Of a stretch of 64,000 nucleotides of DNA, positions 57,353-64,000 are shown piece after piece; the stretch's first letter is position 1; every line of letters starts with the position of its first letter. The stretch is from NCBI RefSeq assembly GCF_015326965.1, contig NZ_CP017659.1:6585001-6649000 (forward strand). Direction: 5' to 3'. The notes under the pieces are model-generated. The model was not told the origin of the DNA and made no database searches. It saw only the letters and a program-made list of their open reading frames with translations. The translations under genes were made by a program, and so were the position numbers. The stretch comes from Paenibacillus sp. JZ16. Its GTDB lineage: Bacteria > Bacillota > Bacilli > Paenibacillales > Paenibacillaceae.

Positions 57353-58856
57353 AGTGTTTATCGTGGACGATGAGCCGTTCATTATAGAGGGATTATATGA
57401 CGTCGTGGATTGGTCGAAGTATGGCATCGAGGTGGTCGGTCATGCGGAGAATGGGCGCAAGGCGCTGGAGAAGATGGCGGTCATTCCTGTTGATATTCTC
57501 ATTACGGATATATCGATGCCTGTCATGACGGGACTTGAATTGATTGAAGGCGCACGTAAATTGAACCGTAATCTGAAGGTGATCATCCTGAGCGGTTTCG
57601 ACGATTTTGCCTATTTGAAGGAAGGCATGCGTCTGGGGATCGAGAATTATTTGCTCAAGCCAATCAATCTGAAGGAACTGGAAGAAACGATTGCCAGCAC
57701 AACGGATAAAATGAACAAATCCAGAAGGGAAATGAGACTGGACGAGTACGACATCAACATTTTGCGGAGCAATATTCTGTATCGCTGGATCACGGACCGG
57801 ATTGAGCCGGAGGAGCTGGAGGAGCGGGCGACCCTTCTGGGGCTGAATCTGAATTTGCCTTACGTCATGGCGTCTATTCTGAGAGCCGATTTCACGCCGC
57901 TGGAGAGCTGTCTGTATCAATTAATGGATCAGGAGCCGGGTGTTCTGTATTTCCGGGACAACGACGGCGATCACGTGGTGATTTTTATGATGAAAGACCC
58001 GGACACGGAAAAAGCGAGAGCCATCCGGCTCCTGCAGCAGGTGCGCGAGTACTGCTATGAAGAAGAGTTGTCCATCTCGCTTGGCAGCGTGGAAAGCCTC
58101 GGCGGTAATTATAAGGACAGTTATCTTCACGCCAAGGAGGCACAGGAATACTATCTCGTTCTGGAGCAGCCCTCCTACGTGGATTATGTTGATGTTCAGG
58201 CCAAGAAGGGAGAAGCGGCGGAATCCTATTCCGTACAGTGGCCCGAATATGCCAAAGGCATCGCCGGAAGGGATAAACAGGTGCTGTTTGATTTGATTGA
58301 CAGTGATTTTGATCGGCTTCGTCATACGCAGGGGATGATCCCAACGACACTCAAGAGCATCGCGGTCGAGATGGTCATTCGCCTGAAGCTGGAGCTGAAC
58401 GATATCCAATACACGGCAGCCCCTGATTTTGTGAAAAATACGATTACCGATATTATGGATTCCGTATCGATCGACGATCTGATTACGGCCGTGAAGGAAG
58501 GAGTTGGCGGGCTGGTCGATTCGCTCAACAATGACGTGAAGAGTCCTGTCATCCAGCAGATTCTGCATCATATCCAGCACCATTATAACGAGGATTTGTC
58601 ACTGAAGGTGTTAGGCGCCCAATATCATATTCATCCCGTCTACCTGGGGCATCTGTTCCATAAAGAGACAGGAGAGAACTTTACGGAGTATATTAACCGA
58701 TACCGGATTGAACGTGCCAAGGAGCTGCTCCGAAACACTTCGACGAAAGTGCAGGATATTGCAAAAAATGTAGGTTATTGGGAAACCGGTTATTTCTATA
58801 AACAGTTCAAAAAATTCGTCGGCGTATCGCCGAGGGATTTTCGAGGAATGCTCTGA
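57345..58856 (+). CDS. YesN-like response regulator with AraC-type DNA-binding domain
   Basis: 503 residues. Receiver domain VFIVDDEPFIIEGLYDVV with phospho-acceptor Asp55 in LITDISMPV and Lys in LLKPINLKEL, a helical middle domain, and a C-terminal AraC/XylS double helix-turn-helix (HPVYLGHLFHKETGENFTEY, KVQDIAKNVGYWETGYF). Partner of the kinase upstream; the transporter and hydrolase genes downstream are the natural targets, by context. Confidence 0.92.
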   Translation: MYKVFIVDDEPFIIEGLYDVVDWSKYGIEVVGHAENGRKALEKMAVIPVDILITDISMPVMTGLELIEGARKLNRNLKVIILSGFDDFAYLKEGMRLGIENYLLKPINLKELEETIASTTDKMNKSRREMRLDEYDINILRSNILYRWITDRIEPEELEERATLLGLNLNLPYVMASILRADFTPLESCLYQLMDQEPGVLYFRDNDGDHVVIFMMKDPDTEKARAIRLLQQVREYCYEEELSISLGSVESLGGNYKDSYLHAKEAQEYYLVLEQPSYVDYVDVQAKKGEAAESYSVQWPEYAKGIAGRDKQVLFDLIDSDFDRLRHTQGMIPTTLKSIAVEMVIRLKLELNDIQYTAAPDFVKNTITDIMDSVSIDDLITAVKEGVGGLVDSLNNDVKSPVIQQILHHIQHHYNEDLSLKVLGAQYHIHPVYLGHLFHKETGENFTEYINRYRIERAKELLRNTSTKVQDIAKNVGYWETGYFYKQFKKFVGVSPRDFRGML

Positions 58857-58879
58857 TTAATTTAATCAGAGTTTTTTTC
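58850..58879 (+). terminator. Intrinsic terminator overlapping the regulator stop codon
   Basis: CTCTGATTAA pairs with TTAATCAGAG (10 bp, 1-2 nt loop) and is followed by seven Ts; the TGA stop lies inside the left arm. Confidence 0.88.
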
Positions 58880-58917
58880 TTTATTTTCACCATAATACCT
58901 TTAATTTTTCGCCTATG

Positions 58918-58948
58918 TGAAACTGCTTTCATGGGATAACCTTATAAG
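58918..58948 (+). promoter_or_regulatory. CRE-like site and promoter of the sugar ABC operon
   Basis: TGAAACTGCTTTCA (58918-58931) matches the CcpA operator consensus TGWAANCGNTNWCA at all but one position. A -10 TATAAG lies at 58943-58948, so CcpA bound here would overlap the -35 region and repress. The -35 itself is poor, which would suit activation by the YesN-like regulator. Confidence 0.6.
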
Positions 58949-58984
58949 TGTAGAGACACAAAGGATTCAAAAGGGAGGATAAAC

Positions 58985-60463
58985 ATGAGTAAATCGAAAA
59001 AGAAATGGCTCCTGCCGCTAACGCTGCTATTGTCTGCATCCATGCTGTTGTCGGCATGCGGAGGCAACAAAGAAGAGAGTGCAGGAAACGGTGGGGGAAC
59101 TGCCGAGAAACCGGTTGAGCTGATCTGGTACACCATCGGAACACCTCAAAAGGATGTCGACAAGGTTGAAGAAGAAATCAATAAATACACTGCTGAGAAG
59201 ATTGGTGTAACCGTTGACATGAAAATGATCGACTTCGGTGATTACAACCAGAAGATGCAAGTTATGGCAGCTTCCGGCGAACCGATGGATATCCTGTTCA
59301 CCAGCTCATGGGCGTTTGACTATGTGCAAAATGCACGTAAAGGCGCATTCATGGAATTGGACGAGCTGATTGAAAGCCATGGAAAAGGCATTAAAGACGC
59401 GATTGACCCTGCGTTCCTGGAAGGTTCCAAGGTTGACGGTCACAACTATGCAATTCCGGCAAACAAAGAGCTTCCTGCTCAAGAAGCATGGCGCTTTAAC
59501 AAAACGCTGCTTGATAAATACAACCTCGATATTTCGAACGTGAAATCGATGGAAAGTTTGGAGCCACTGCTTAAAACGATTAAGGAAAAAGAACCGAATG
59601 TCGTTCCTTTGGCTATCAGCAAAGACTTCGGTCCGTTGCTTCCATTTGACTACATCATCGAAAAAATGCCAATGGCCGTTTACCTGGATGACAAGGAAGA
59701 GCTGAAAGTTGTGAACTTCCTCGAAATGCCGGAAACGATGGACATGCTTAAATTGATGAACAAGTACTACAAAGCGGGATACATTTCCCCAGAAGCAGCG
59801 ACAACAACTTCGACGCAAGATTTGATGACATCCGGCAACTGGTTCACGGACCGTGCGGCAACGCAGCCGTTCGCAGACAATCTGTGGAGCCAAAGCTACG
59901 GCTATCCGGTCGTTTCCACTCCGGCTGGCGACGCAACGATCTTCAACTGGTCGGTAATGGGTTCGATGCAAGCGATTTCTGCTAACTCGAAATACCCTGA
60001 GAAAGCCATGGAGTTCTTGAATCTCCTGAACACTGACGTATATCTTCGTAACCTGGTTGACTCCGGTATCGAAGGCGTGCACTACAAAAAGCTTAGCGAG
60101 AACGTAATGGAAAACTTGCCTGAATCGAAAAACTACGACATGCCTACCTTCGCGCTTGGTAATGTCATGCTGACTTACTTGAACCCTGAGGACCCTGAGA
60201 ACAAATGGGAAGAGTTCAAGAAGTTTAACGAGTCCGGCCAGCCTGCTCCGCTTCTCGGTTTCAACTTCGATCCAACCAAAGTATCCACAGAGCTCGCAGC
60301 AGTCAACAACGTAAAAGAAGAGTTCTGGGCGCCGCTGATGACAGGTACCGTGAATCCTGAGGAGTTCCTGCCAAAAGCGAATGAAAAGCTGAAAGCTGCT
60401 GGTCTGGACAAGATCATCGCTGAAGCACAAAGCCAAATTGATGCTTGGAAAGCAAGCAAGTAA
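58985..60463 (+). CDS. LplA-like lipoprotein, substrate-binding protein of a sugar ABC transporter
   Basis: 492 residues. A type II signal peptide with lipobox LSAC and lipidated Cys25, a Gly-rich linker, then the bacterial solute-binding fold (ELIWYTIGTPQKDVDK, ASGEPMDILFTSSWAFDY) with a DUF3502-like C-terminus as in LplA of Bacillus and Paenibacillus. The start follows AAAAGGGAGGATAAAC. LspA at 27.6 kb would process it. Ligand likely an oligosaccharide released from beta-glucans, judging from the GH3 gene downstream. Confidence 0.9.
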   Translation: MSKSKKKWLLPLTLLLSASMLLSACGGNKEESAGNGGGTAEKPVELIWYTIGTPQKDVDKVEEEINKYTAEKIGVTVDMKMIDFGDYNQKMQVMAASGEPMDILFTSSWAFDYVQNARKGAFMELDELIESHGKGIKDAIDPAFLEGSKVDGHNYAIPANKELPAQEAWRFNKTLLDKYNLDISNVKSMESLEPLLKTIKEKEPNVVPLAISKDFGPLLPFDYIIEKMPMAVYLDDKEELKVVNFLEMPETMDMLKLMNKYYKAGYISPEAATTTSTQDLMTSGNWFTDRAATQPFADNLWSQSYGYPVVSTPAGDATIFNWSVMGSMQAISANSKYPEKAMEFLNLLNTDVYLRNLVDSGIEGVHYKKLSENVMENLPESKNYDMPTFALGNVMLTYLNPEDPENKWEEFKKFNESGQPAPLLGFNFDPTKVSTELAAVNNVKEEFWAPLMTGTVNPEEFLPKANEKLKAAGLDKIIAEAQSQIDAWKASK

Positions 60464-60519
60464 TAACAATGCATGAAGCGGCCTGCCTGTCCTAAGGGAC
60501 AGCAGTACCGCTGCAGCAT

Positions 60520-60565
60520 GAACAAGGACGGGGCGGCGGATGTTCACCCGCCCTTCTTTTGTTCA
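60520..60565 (+). terminator. Hairpin between the binding-protein and permease genes
   Basis: GAACAA/TTGTTC and GGGCGG/CCGCCC stack into a long imperfect hairpin followed by a short T-rich end. Partial termination here would leave more binding-protein than permease mRNA, as is common in such operons. Confidence 0.6.
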
Positions 60566-60594
60566 TTTCATGCACATCACGAGGAGGGGTAAGC

Positions 60595-61533
60595 GTGAGA
60601 GCGATCGGACAGTTTTTCAAAAATATTATGACGAATAAGGCCATGCTGTTCATGGTTTTGCCGGGGACCCTATGGTTTCTCTTATTCTCATATTTGCCCA
60701 TGTTCGGGACCATTATTGCATTCAAGGAATACCGCTTTAGCCGTGACGGGTTCTGGGCAAGTATCGTTAATAGTGAATGGGTAGGATTCCAGAACTTTAA
60801 GTTCCTGTTCAGTACCAACGATGCTTACATCATTACGCGCAACACCGTTCTATATAATTTCGTGTTCATCATTTTAGGTCTCATTCTATCCGTAGCACTG
60901 GCTATCGTATTGTCTGAAATCGTGAACAAGAAATTGGCGAAAGTCTATCAAACCGGTATGTTCCTGCCGTATTTCCTGTCCTGGGTTATCGTAGGTTACT
61001 TCGCATTCAGTTTCCTGAGCATGGATAAAGGGATGCTGAATCAGATTCTGGGCTGGTTTGGCATGGAGCCGGTTCAATGGTACTCCGAGGCCAAGTATTG
61101 GCCAATATTCCTGACGTTAATCAGTTTGTGGAAATCCGTTGGTTATAACAGCGTCGTTTATTTGGCGGCGATTATGGGGATCGATAAATCCTTGTACGAA
61201 GCGGCCATGATTGACGGAGCGAACAAATGGCAGCAGATTAAAGCCATTACGCTTCCGATGCTCAAACCGCTGATGACTATTTTGACTCTTCTTGCGATCG
61301 GTAAAATCTTCTACGCTGACTTTGGTCTCTTCTATCAAGTGCCAAGGGATTCGGGAACCTTGTATTCCGTAACGAACGTCATTGATACCTATGTATATCG
61401 TGGTCTGAAGACAACGGGCGAGATCGGAATGAGTACCGCTGCGGGTCTGTACCAGTCGGTAGTCGGATTTATTCTGGTCATGGTATCGAACTATATCGTT
61501 CGTAAATATGACAAGGATAATGCATTGTTCTAA
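60595..61533 (+). CDS. ABC sugar permease, LplB-like
   Basis: 312 residues from the GTG at 60595, seven bases after GAGGAGGGG; the open frame upstream reads through the hairpin. Six hydrophobic segments and the inner-membrane EAA loop (YEAAMIDGANKWQQIKAITLP), the site where the ATPase docks. No ATPase gene is in the operon, so a shared MsmX-type ATPase elsewhere is expected. Confidence 0.9.
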   Translation: MRAIGQFFKNIMTNKAMLFMVLPGTLWFLLFSYLPMFGTIIAFKEYRFSRDGFWASIVNSEWVGFQNFKFLFSTNDAYIITRNTVLYNFVFIILGLILSVALAIVLSEIVNKKLAKVYQTGMFLPYFLSWVIVGYFAFSFLSMDKGMLNQILGWFGMEPVQWYSEAKYWPIFLTLISLWKSVGYNSVVYLAAIMGIDKSLYEAAMIDGANKWQQIKAITLPMLKPLMTILTLLAIGKIFYADFGLFYQVPRDSGTLYSVTNVIDTYVYRGLKTTGEIGMSTAAGLYQSVVGFILVMVSNYIVRKYDKDNALF

Positions 61534-61565
61534 TCGATCAATCTACCAAGAAGGGGGTATGTGAT

Positions 61566-62483
61566 GTGTTCAAATCTAAAAGCAAGATGAAAGATTTTCA
61601 TCAGCTTTCATCCGGGTGGAATGTCGTATTCAACCTGATTGCCGGTATTTTCTCGTTCTTATGTGTATTTCCGTTCCTGTTCGTCATGATCATTTCATTT
61701 ACAGATGAAGGCTCACTGGCCCGCAACGGTTACCAAATCTGGCCGGAGAAATGGAGTCTTGAAGCTTACAAATATGTATTCCAGACAGGCGATACGCTAC
61801 TTCGTTCTTATGGTGTTACGATCTTTGTAACGGTAGTGGGAACGTTGATCAGTTTGTTTATCATCTCGTTATATGCCTATGCAATCTCTCGAAAGGGTTT
61901 CAGATATCGGAATTTCTTCGCGTTCTTTGCATTTTTCACGATGCTGTTTAACGGGGGTCTGGTACCGACTTATATCGTTGCCACGCAATTGCTTGGTCTG
62001 AAAGATTCCATCTGGGCATTGATCCTGCCATTGGCGCTCAACGCCTTCTATATTATGATTCTTCGAACGTTCTACAGCACCAGCGTTCCGGATGCCATCA
62101 TTGAATCCGGTAAAATCGACGGTGCAAGCGAGTTTAAAATTTTCTACAAGCTGGTATTGCCGCTATCCCTGCCGGGTCTGGCAACCATCGGGTTATTCAG
62201 CACCCTGGGATATTGGAACGACTGGTTCAACGCATTGCTCTACATTGATGATCCGAACCTGGTTCCGCTGCAATCCATGCTCATGCGGATTGAGACCAGC
62301 ATGCAGTTCATCCTGCAGAACTCTCAGAATTCATCCCTTAGCATGGCCGCTCTGCAGAGCATGCCGCAGGATACGTCGCGGATGGCGATGGTCGTTCTGG
62401 CAACGGGGCCGATTATTCTGGCTTATCCGTTCTTCCAGCGCTATTTCATTCAAGGTCTGACCATCGGCGCGGTTAAAGAATAA
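61566..62483 (+). CDS. ABC sugar permease, LplC-like
   Basis: 305 residues; GTG start after AAGGGGG. Six hydrophobic segments with the EAA-type motif IIESGKIDGASEFKIFYKLVLPLSLPG (shown in two parts: IIESGKIDGASEF, IFYKLVLPLSLPG). Forms the channel with the LplB-like partner. The end VKE is typical. Followed after 26 bases by the GH3 gene, so uptake and hydrolysis are coupled. Confidence 0.88.
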   Translation: MFKSKSKMKDFHQLSSGWNVVFNLIAGIFSFLCVFPFLFVMIISFTDEGSLARNGYQIWPEKWSLEAYKYVFQTGDTLLRSYGVTIFVTVVGTLISLFIISLYAYAISRKGFRYRNFFAFFAFFTMLFNGGLVPTYIVATQLLGLKDSIWALILPLALNAFYIMILRTFYSTSVPDAIIESGKIDGASEFKIFYKLVLPLSLPGLATIGLFSTLGYWNDWFNALLYIDDPNLVPLQSMLMRIETSMQFILQNSQNSSLSMAALQSMPQDTSRMAMVVLATGPIILAYPFFQRYFIQGLTIGAVKE

Positions 62484-62509
62484 ATTCTTCATGTACCGGA
62501 GGGTATGAG

Positions 62510-64000
62510 ATGACTTATAAAGATTCCAGTAAACCCATTACGGAAAGAGTTGAACATCTTCTTGGCCTGATGAACCTGAAGGAAAAGGTTGGGCAGCTAA
62601 CCCAGCCGTTCGGCTGGAAGACCTATGAAGTAAATGAAGGTCGGGTTTCATTAACGGATTCATTTAAAGAGCAAGTGAAAAATGGCGGCGTCGGATCCCT
62701 TTACGGGACCCTTCGCGCCGATCCATGGACCGGTGTAACACTTGAGACCGGTCTTTCTCCGCGTGAAGGAGCAGAAGCCGTTAACTATATCCAGCGCTAC
62801 GCCATTGAGGAATCGCGTCTGGGCATCCCGATCCTGATCGGGGAGGAATGCTCGCATGGGCATATGGCTATCGGCGGGACGGTCTTTCCGGTGCCGCTGT
62901 CCATCGGGAGCACATGGAACGTGGATTTGTACCGGGATATGTGCCGTGCCGTGGCGCTCGAAACGCGCAGCCAAGGCGGTGCCGTCACTTATTCCCCAGT
63001 TCTAGACGTCGTGCGCGACCCAAGATGGGGCCGTACCGAGGAATGCTTTGGCGAAGATCCATACCTGATCAGCGAATATGCGGTTGCATCGGTAGAGGGC
63101 CTTCAAGGTGATTCATTGGACAGCCCGAGCAGTGTTGCGGCGACGTTGAAGCATTTTGTAGGTTATGGCAGTTCCGAGGGCGGGAGAAATGCGGGGCCCG
63201 TGCATATGGGAACACGTGAATTGATGGAAGTGGACATGCTGCCGTTCAAGAAAGCCGTGGAGGCAGGAGCTGCATCCATTATGCCGGCTTATAACGAGAT
63301 TGACGGCGTGCCGTGCACCGTTAATACGGAGCTGCTTGACGGGATTCTTCGCAAGGAGTGGGGCTTTGACGGCATGGTAATCACCGACTGCGGCGCCATT
63401 GATATGCTGGCCAGCGGCCATGATACCGCTGAAGACGGGATGGACGCCGCTGTTCAGGCACTTCGTGCCGGTATCGATATGGAGATGTCGGGCGAGATGT
63501 TCGGTAAGCATCTTGTGAAGGCTGTCGAGTCTAACAAGCTGGAAGTCTCCGTATTGGACGAGGCCGTACGCCGTGTATTGACGTTAAAATTCAAGCTTGG
63601 ATTGTTCGAGAATCCTTACGTGGATCCCCAGGTAGCCGAGGAGGTTATCGGCAGCCAGCATCACGTCGAACTTGCCAGACAGCTTGCGGCGGAAGGCATC
63701 GTTCTGCTCAAAAATGAAAACAAGGCCCTGCCGTTATCCAAAGAAAGCGGCGTGATTGCCGTCATTGGACCTAACGCCGATCAGGGCTACAATCAGCTTG
63801 GGGATTATACGTCTCCTCAGCCGCCTGCAAGCGTGACCACCGTACTGGATGGAGTCCGCGCAAAACTGGGTGATGAAGCGAATCGTGTATTGTATGCACC
63901 GGGCTGTCGCATTAAGGACGAATCCAGGGAAGGTTTTGAATTCGCGTTAACTTGCGCGAATCAGGCCGATACCGTGGTCATGGTACTTGGCGGTTCCAGC
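62510..64000 (+). CDS. Glycoside hydrolase family 3 beta-glucosidase/xylosidase (3' end beyond window)
   Basis: The ATG at 62510 follows GGAGGGTATGAG, and the frame stays open to the window end (497 codons). The N-terminal barrel includes IPILIGEECSHGHM, RDPRWGRTEECFGEDPYL and VAATLKHFVGYGSSEGGRN; the likely nucleophile is Asp293 in MVITDCGAIDML. The second domain begins VLLKNENKALPLSKESG and IAVIGPNAD. No signal peptide, so it acts in the cytosol on sugars brought in by the adjacent transporter. Exact linkage specificity is not readable from sequence. Confidence 0.9.
   Translation, partial: MTYKDSSKPITERVEHLLGLMNLKEKVGQLTQPFGWKTYEVNEGRVSLTDSFKEQVKNGGVGSLYGTLRADPWTGVTLETGLSPREGAEAVNYIQRYAIEESRLGIPILIGEECSHGHMAIGGTVFPVPLSIGSTWNVDLYRDMCRAVALETRSQGGAVTYSPVLDVVRDPRWGRTEECFGEDPYLISEYAVASVEGLQGDSLDSPSSVAATLKHFVGYGSSEGGRNAGPVHMGTRELMEVDMLPFKKAVEAGAASIMPAYNEIDGVPCTVNTELLDGILRKEWGFDGMVITDCGAIDMLASGHDTAEDGMDAAVQALRAGIDMEMSGEMFGKHLVKAVESNKLEVSVLDEAVRRVLTLKFKLGLFENPYVDPQVAEEVIGSQHHVELARQLAAEGIVLLKNENKALPLSKESGVIAVIGPNADQGYNQLGDYTSPQPPASVTTVLDGVRAKLGDEANRVLYAPGCRIKDESREGFEFALTCANQADTVVMVLGGSS

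Noticed and set aside
59306..60547. 413-codon - strand open frame over the lipoprotein gene
   Set aside because: Antisense shadow; it would run through the hairpin after the lipoprotein gene and has no ribosome binding site.

Overview
The window comes from an endospore-forming, low-G+C Gram-positive bacterium of the Paenibacillus type. Three things point there: sporulation genes sit inside a division and wall cluster (spoVD, spoVE, spoIIGA-sigE-sigG, ylmC, yteA); T-box and PyrR leaders are present; and the right end carries a YesM/YesN two-component pair next to a lipoprotein/permease sugar ABC transporter. Starts are often TTG or GTG with strong AGGAGG-type ribosome binding sites. The assignment rests on gene content and order, not on a database search.

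Layout. (1) 1-22.5 kb, + strand: wall and division (dcw) cluster: spoVD (cut by the window edge), murE, murF, mraY, murD, spoVE, murG, murB, murA, divIB, ftsA, ftsZ, then spoIIGA, sigE, sigG, ylmC, pgeF, ylmE, sepF, ylmG, ylmH, divIVA. These genes make lipid II, polymerise and cross-link it, and position and run the divisome. The sigma-E and sigma-G genes tie the cluster to spore formation. mraY is broken by a one-base frameshift in a G run. (2) 22.5-29.1 kb: a T-box-controlled ileS of the long (about 1,030 aa) form, a small membrane protein, yteA on the - strand, lspA and rluD. (3) 29.1-32.9 kb: an ABC-F ATPase gene behind a short leader ORF and a strong intrinsic terminator, then dapL. (4) 32.9-42 kb: pyrimidine operon pyrR-pyrB-pyrC-carA-carB-pyrF-pyrE with a PyrR-type attenuator in front of pyrR.

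(5) 42-49 kb: accessory region. It holds a TetR gene, a compact type VII secretion-related group (an EspG-like protein by my reading, a long helical protein with a glycine-zipper C-terminus, a polytopic membrane protein, a DUF4176 protein and a WXG100 protein) without secretion core genes, two tRNAs with CAT anticodons, and several small AT-rich membrane-protein genes. (6) 49-55.4 kb: a TetR/MFS efflux pair with matching operators, a polysaccharide deacetylase, tRNA-Leu(TAA), ung, an AI-2E-type permease and a minimal L,D-transpeptidase. (7) 55.4-64 kb: YesM-like sensor kinase and YesN-like AraC regulator, a lipoprotein and two permeases of an oligosaccharide ABC transporter behind a CRE-like site, and a GH3 beta-glycosidase cut by the window end. 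This last block looks like one sugar-sensing, uptake and hydrolysis unit.

The points most worth a second look are the mraY frameshift, the leader ORF/terminator in front of the ABC-F gene, the orphan type VII-related locus with a possible membrane toxin and immunity pair, and the predicted sporulation promoters.
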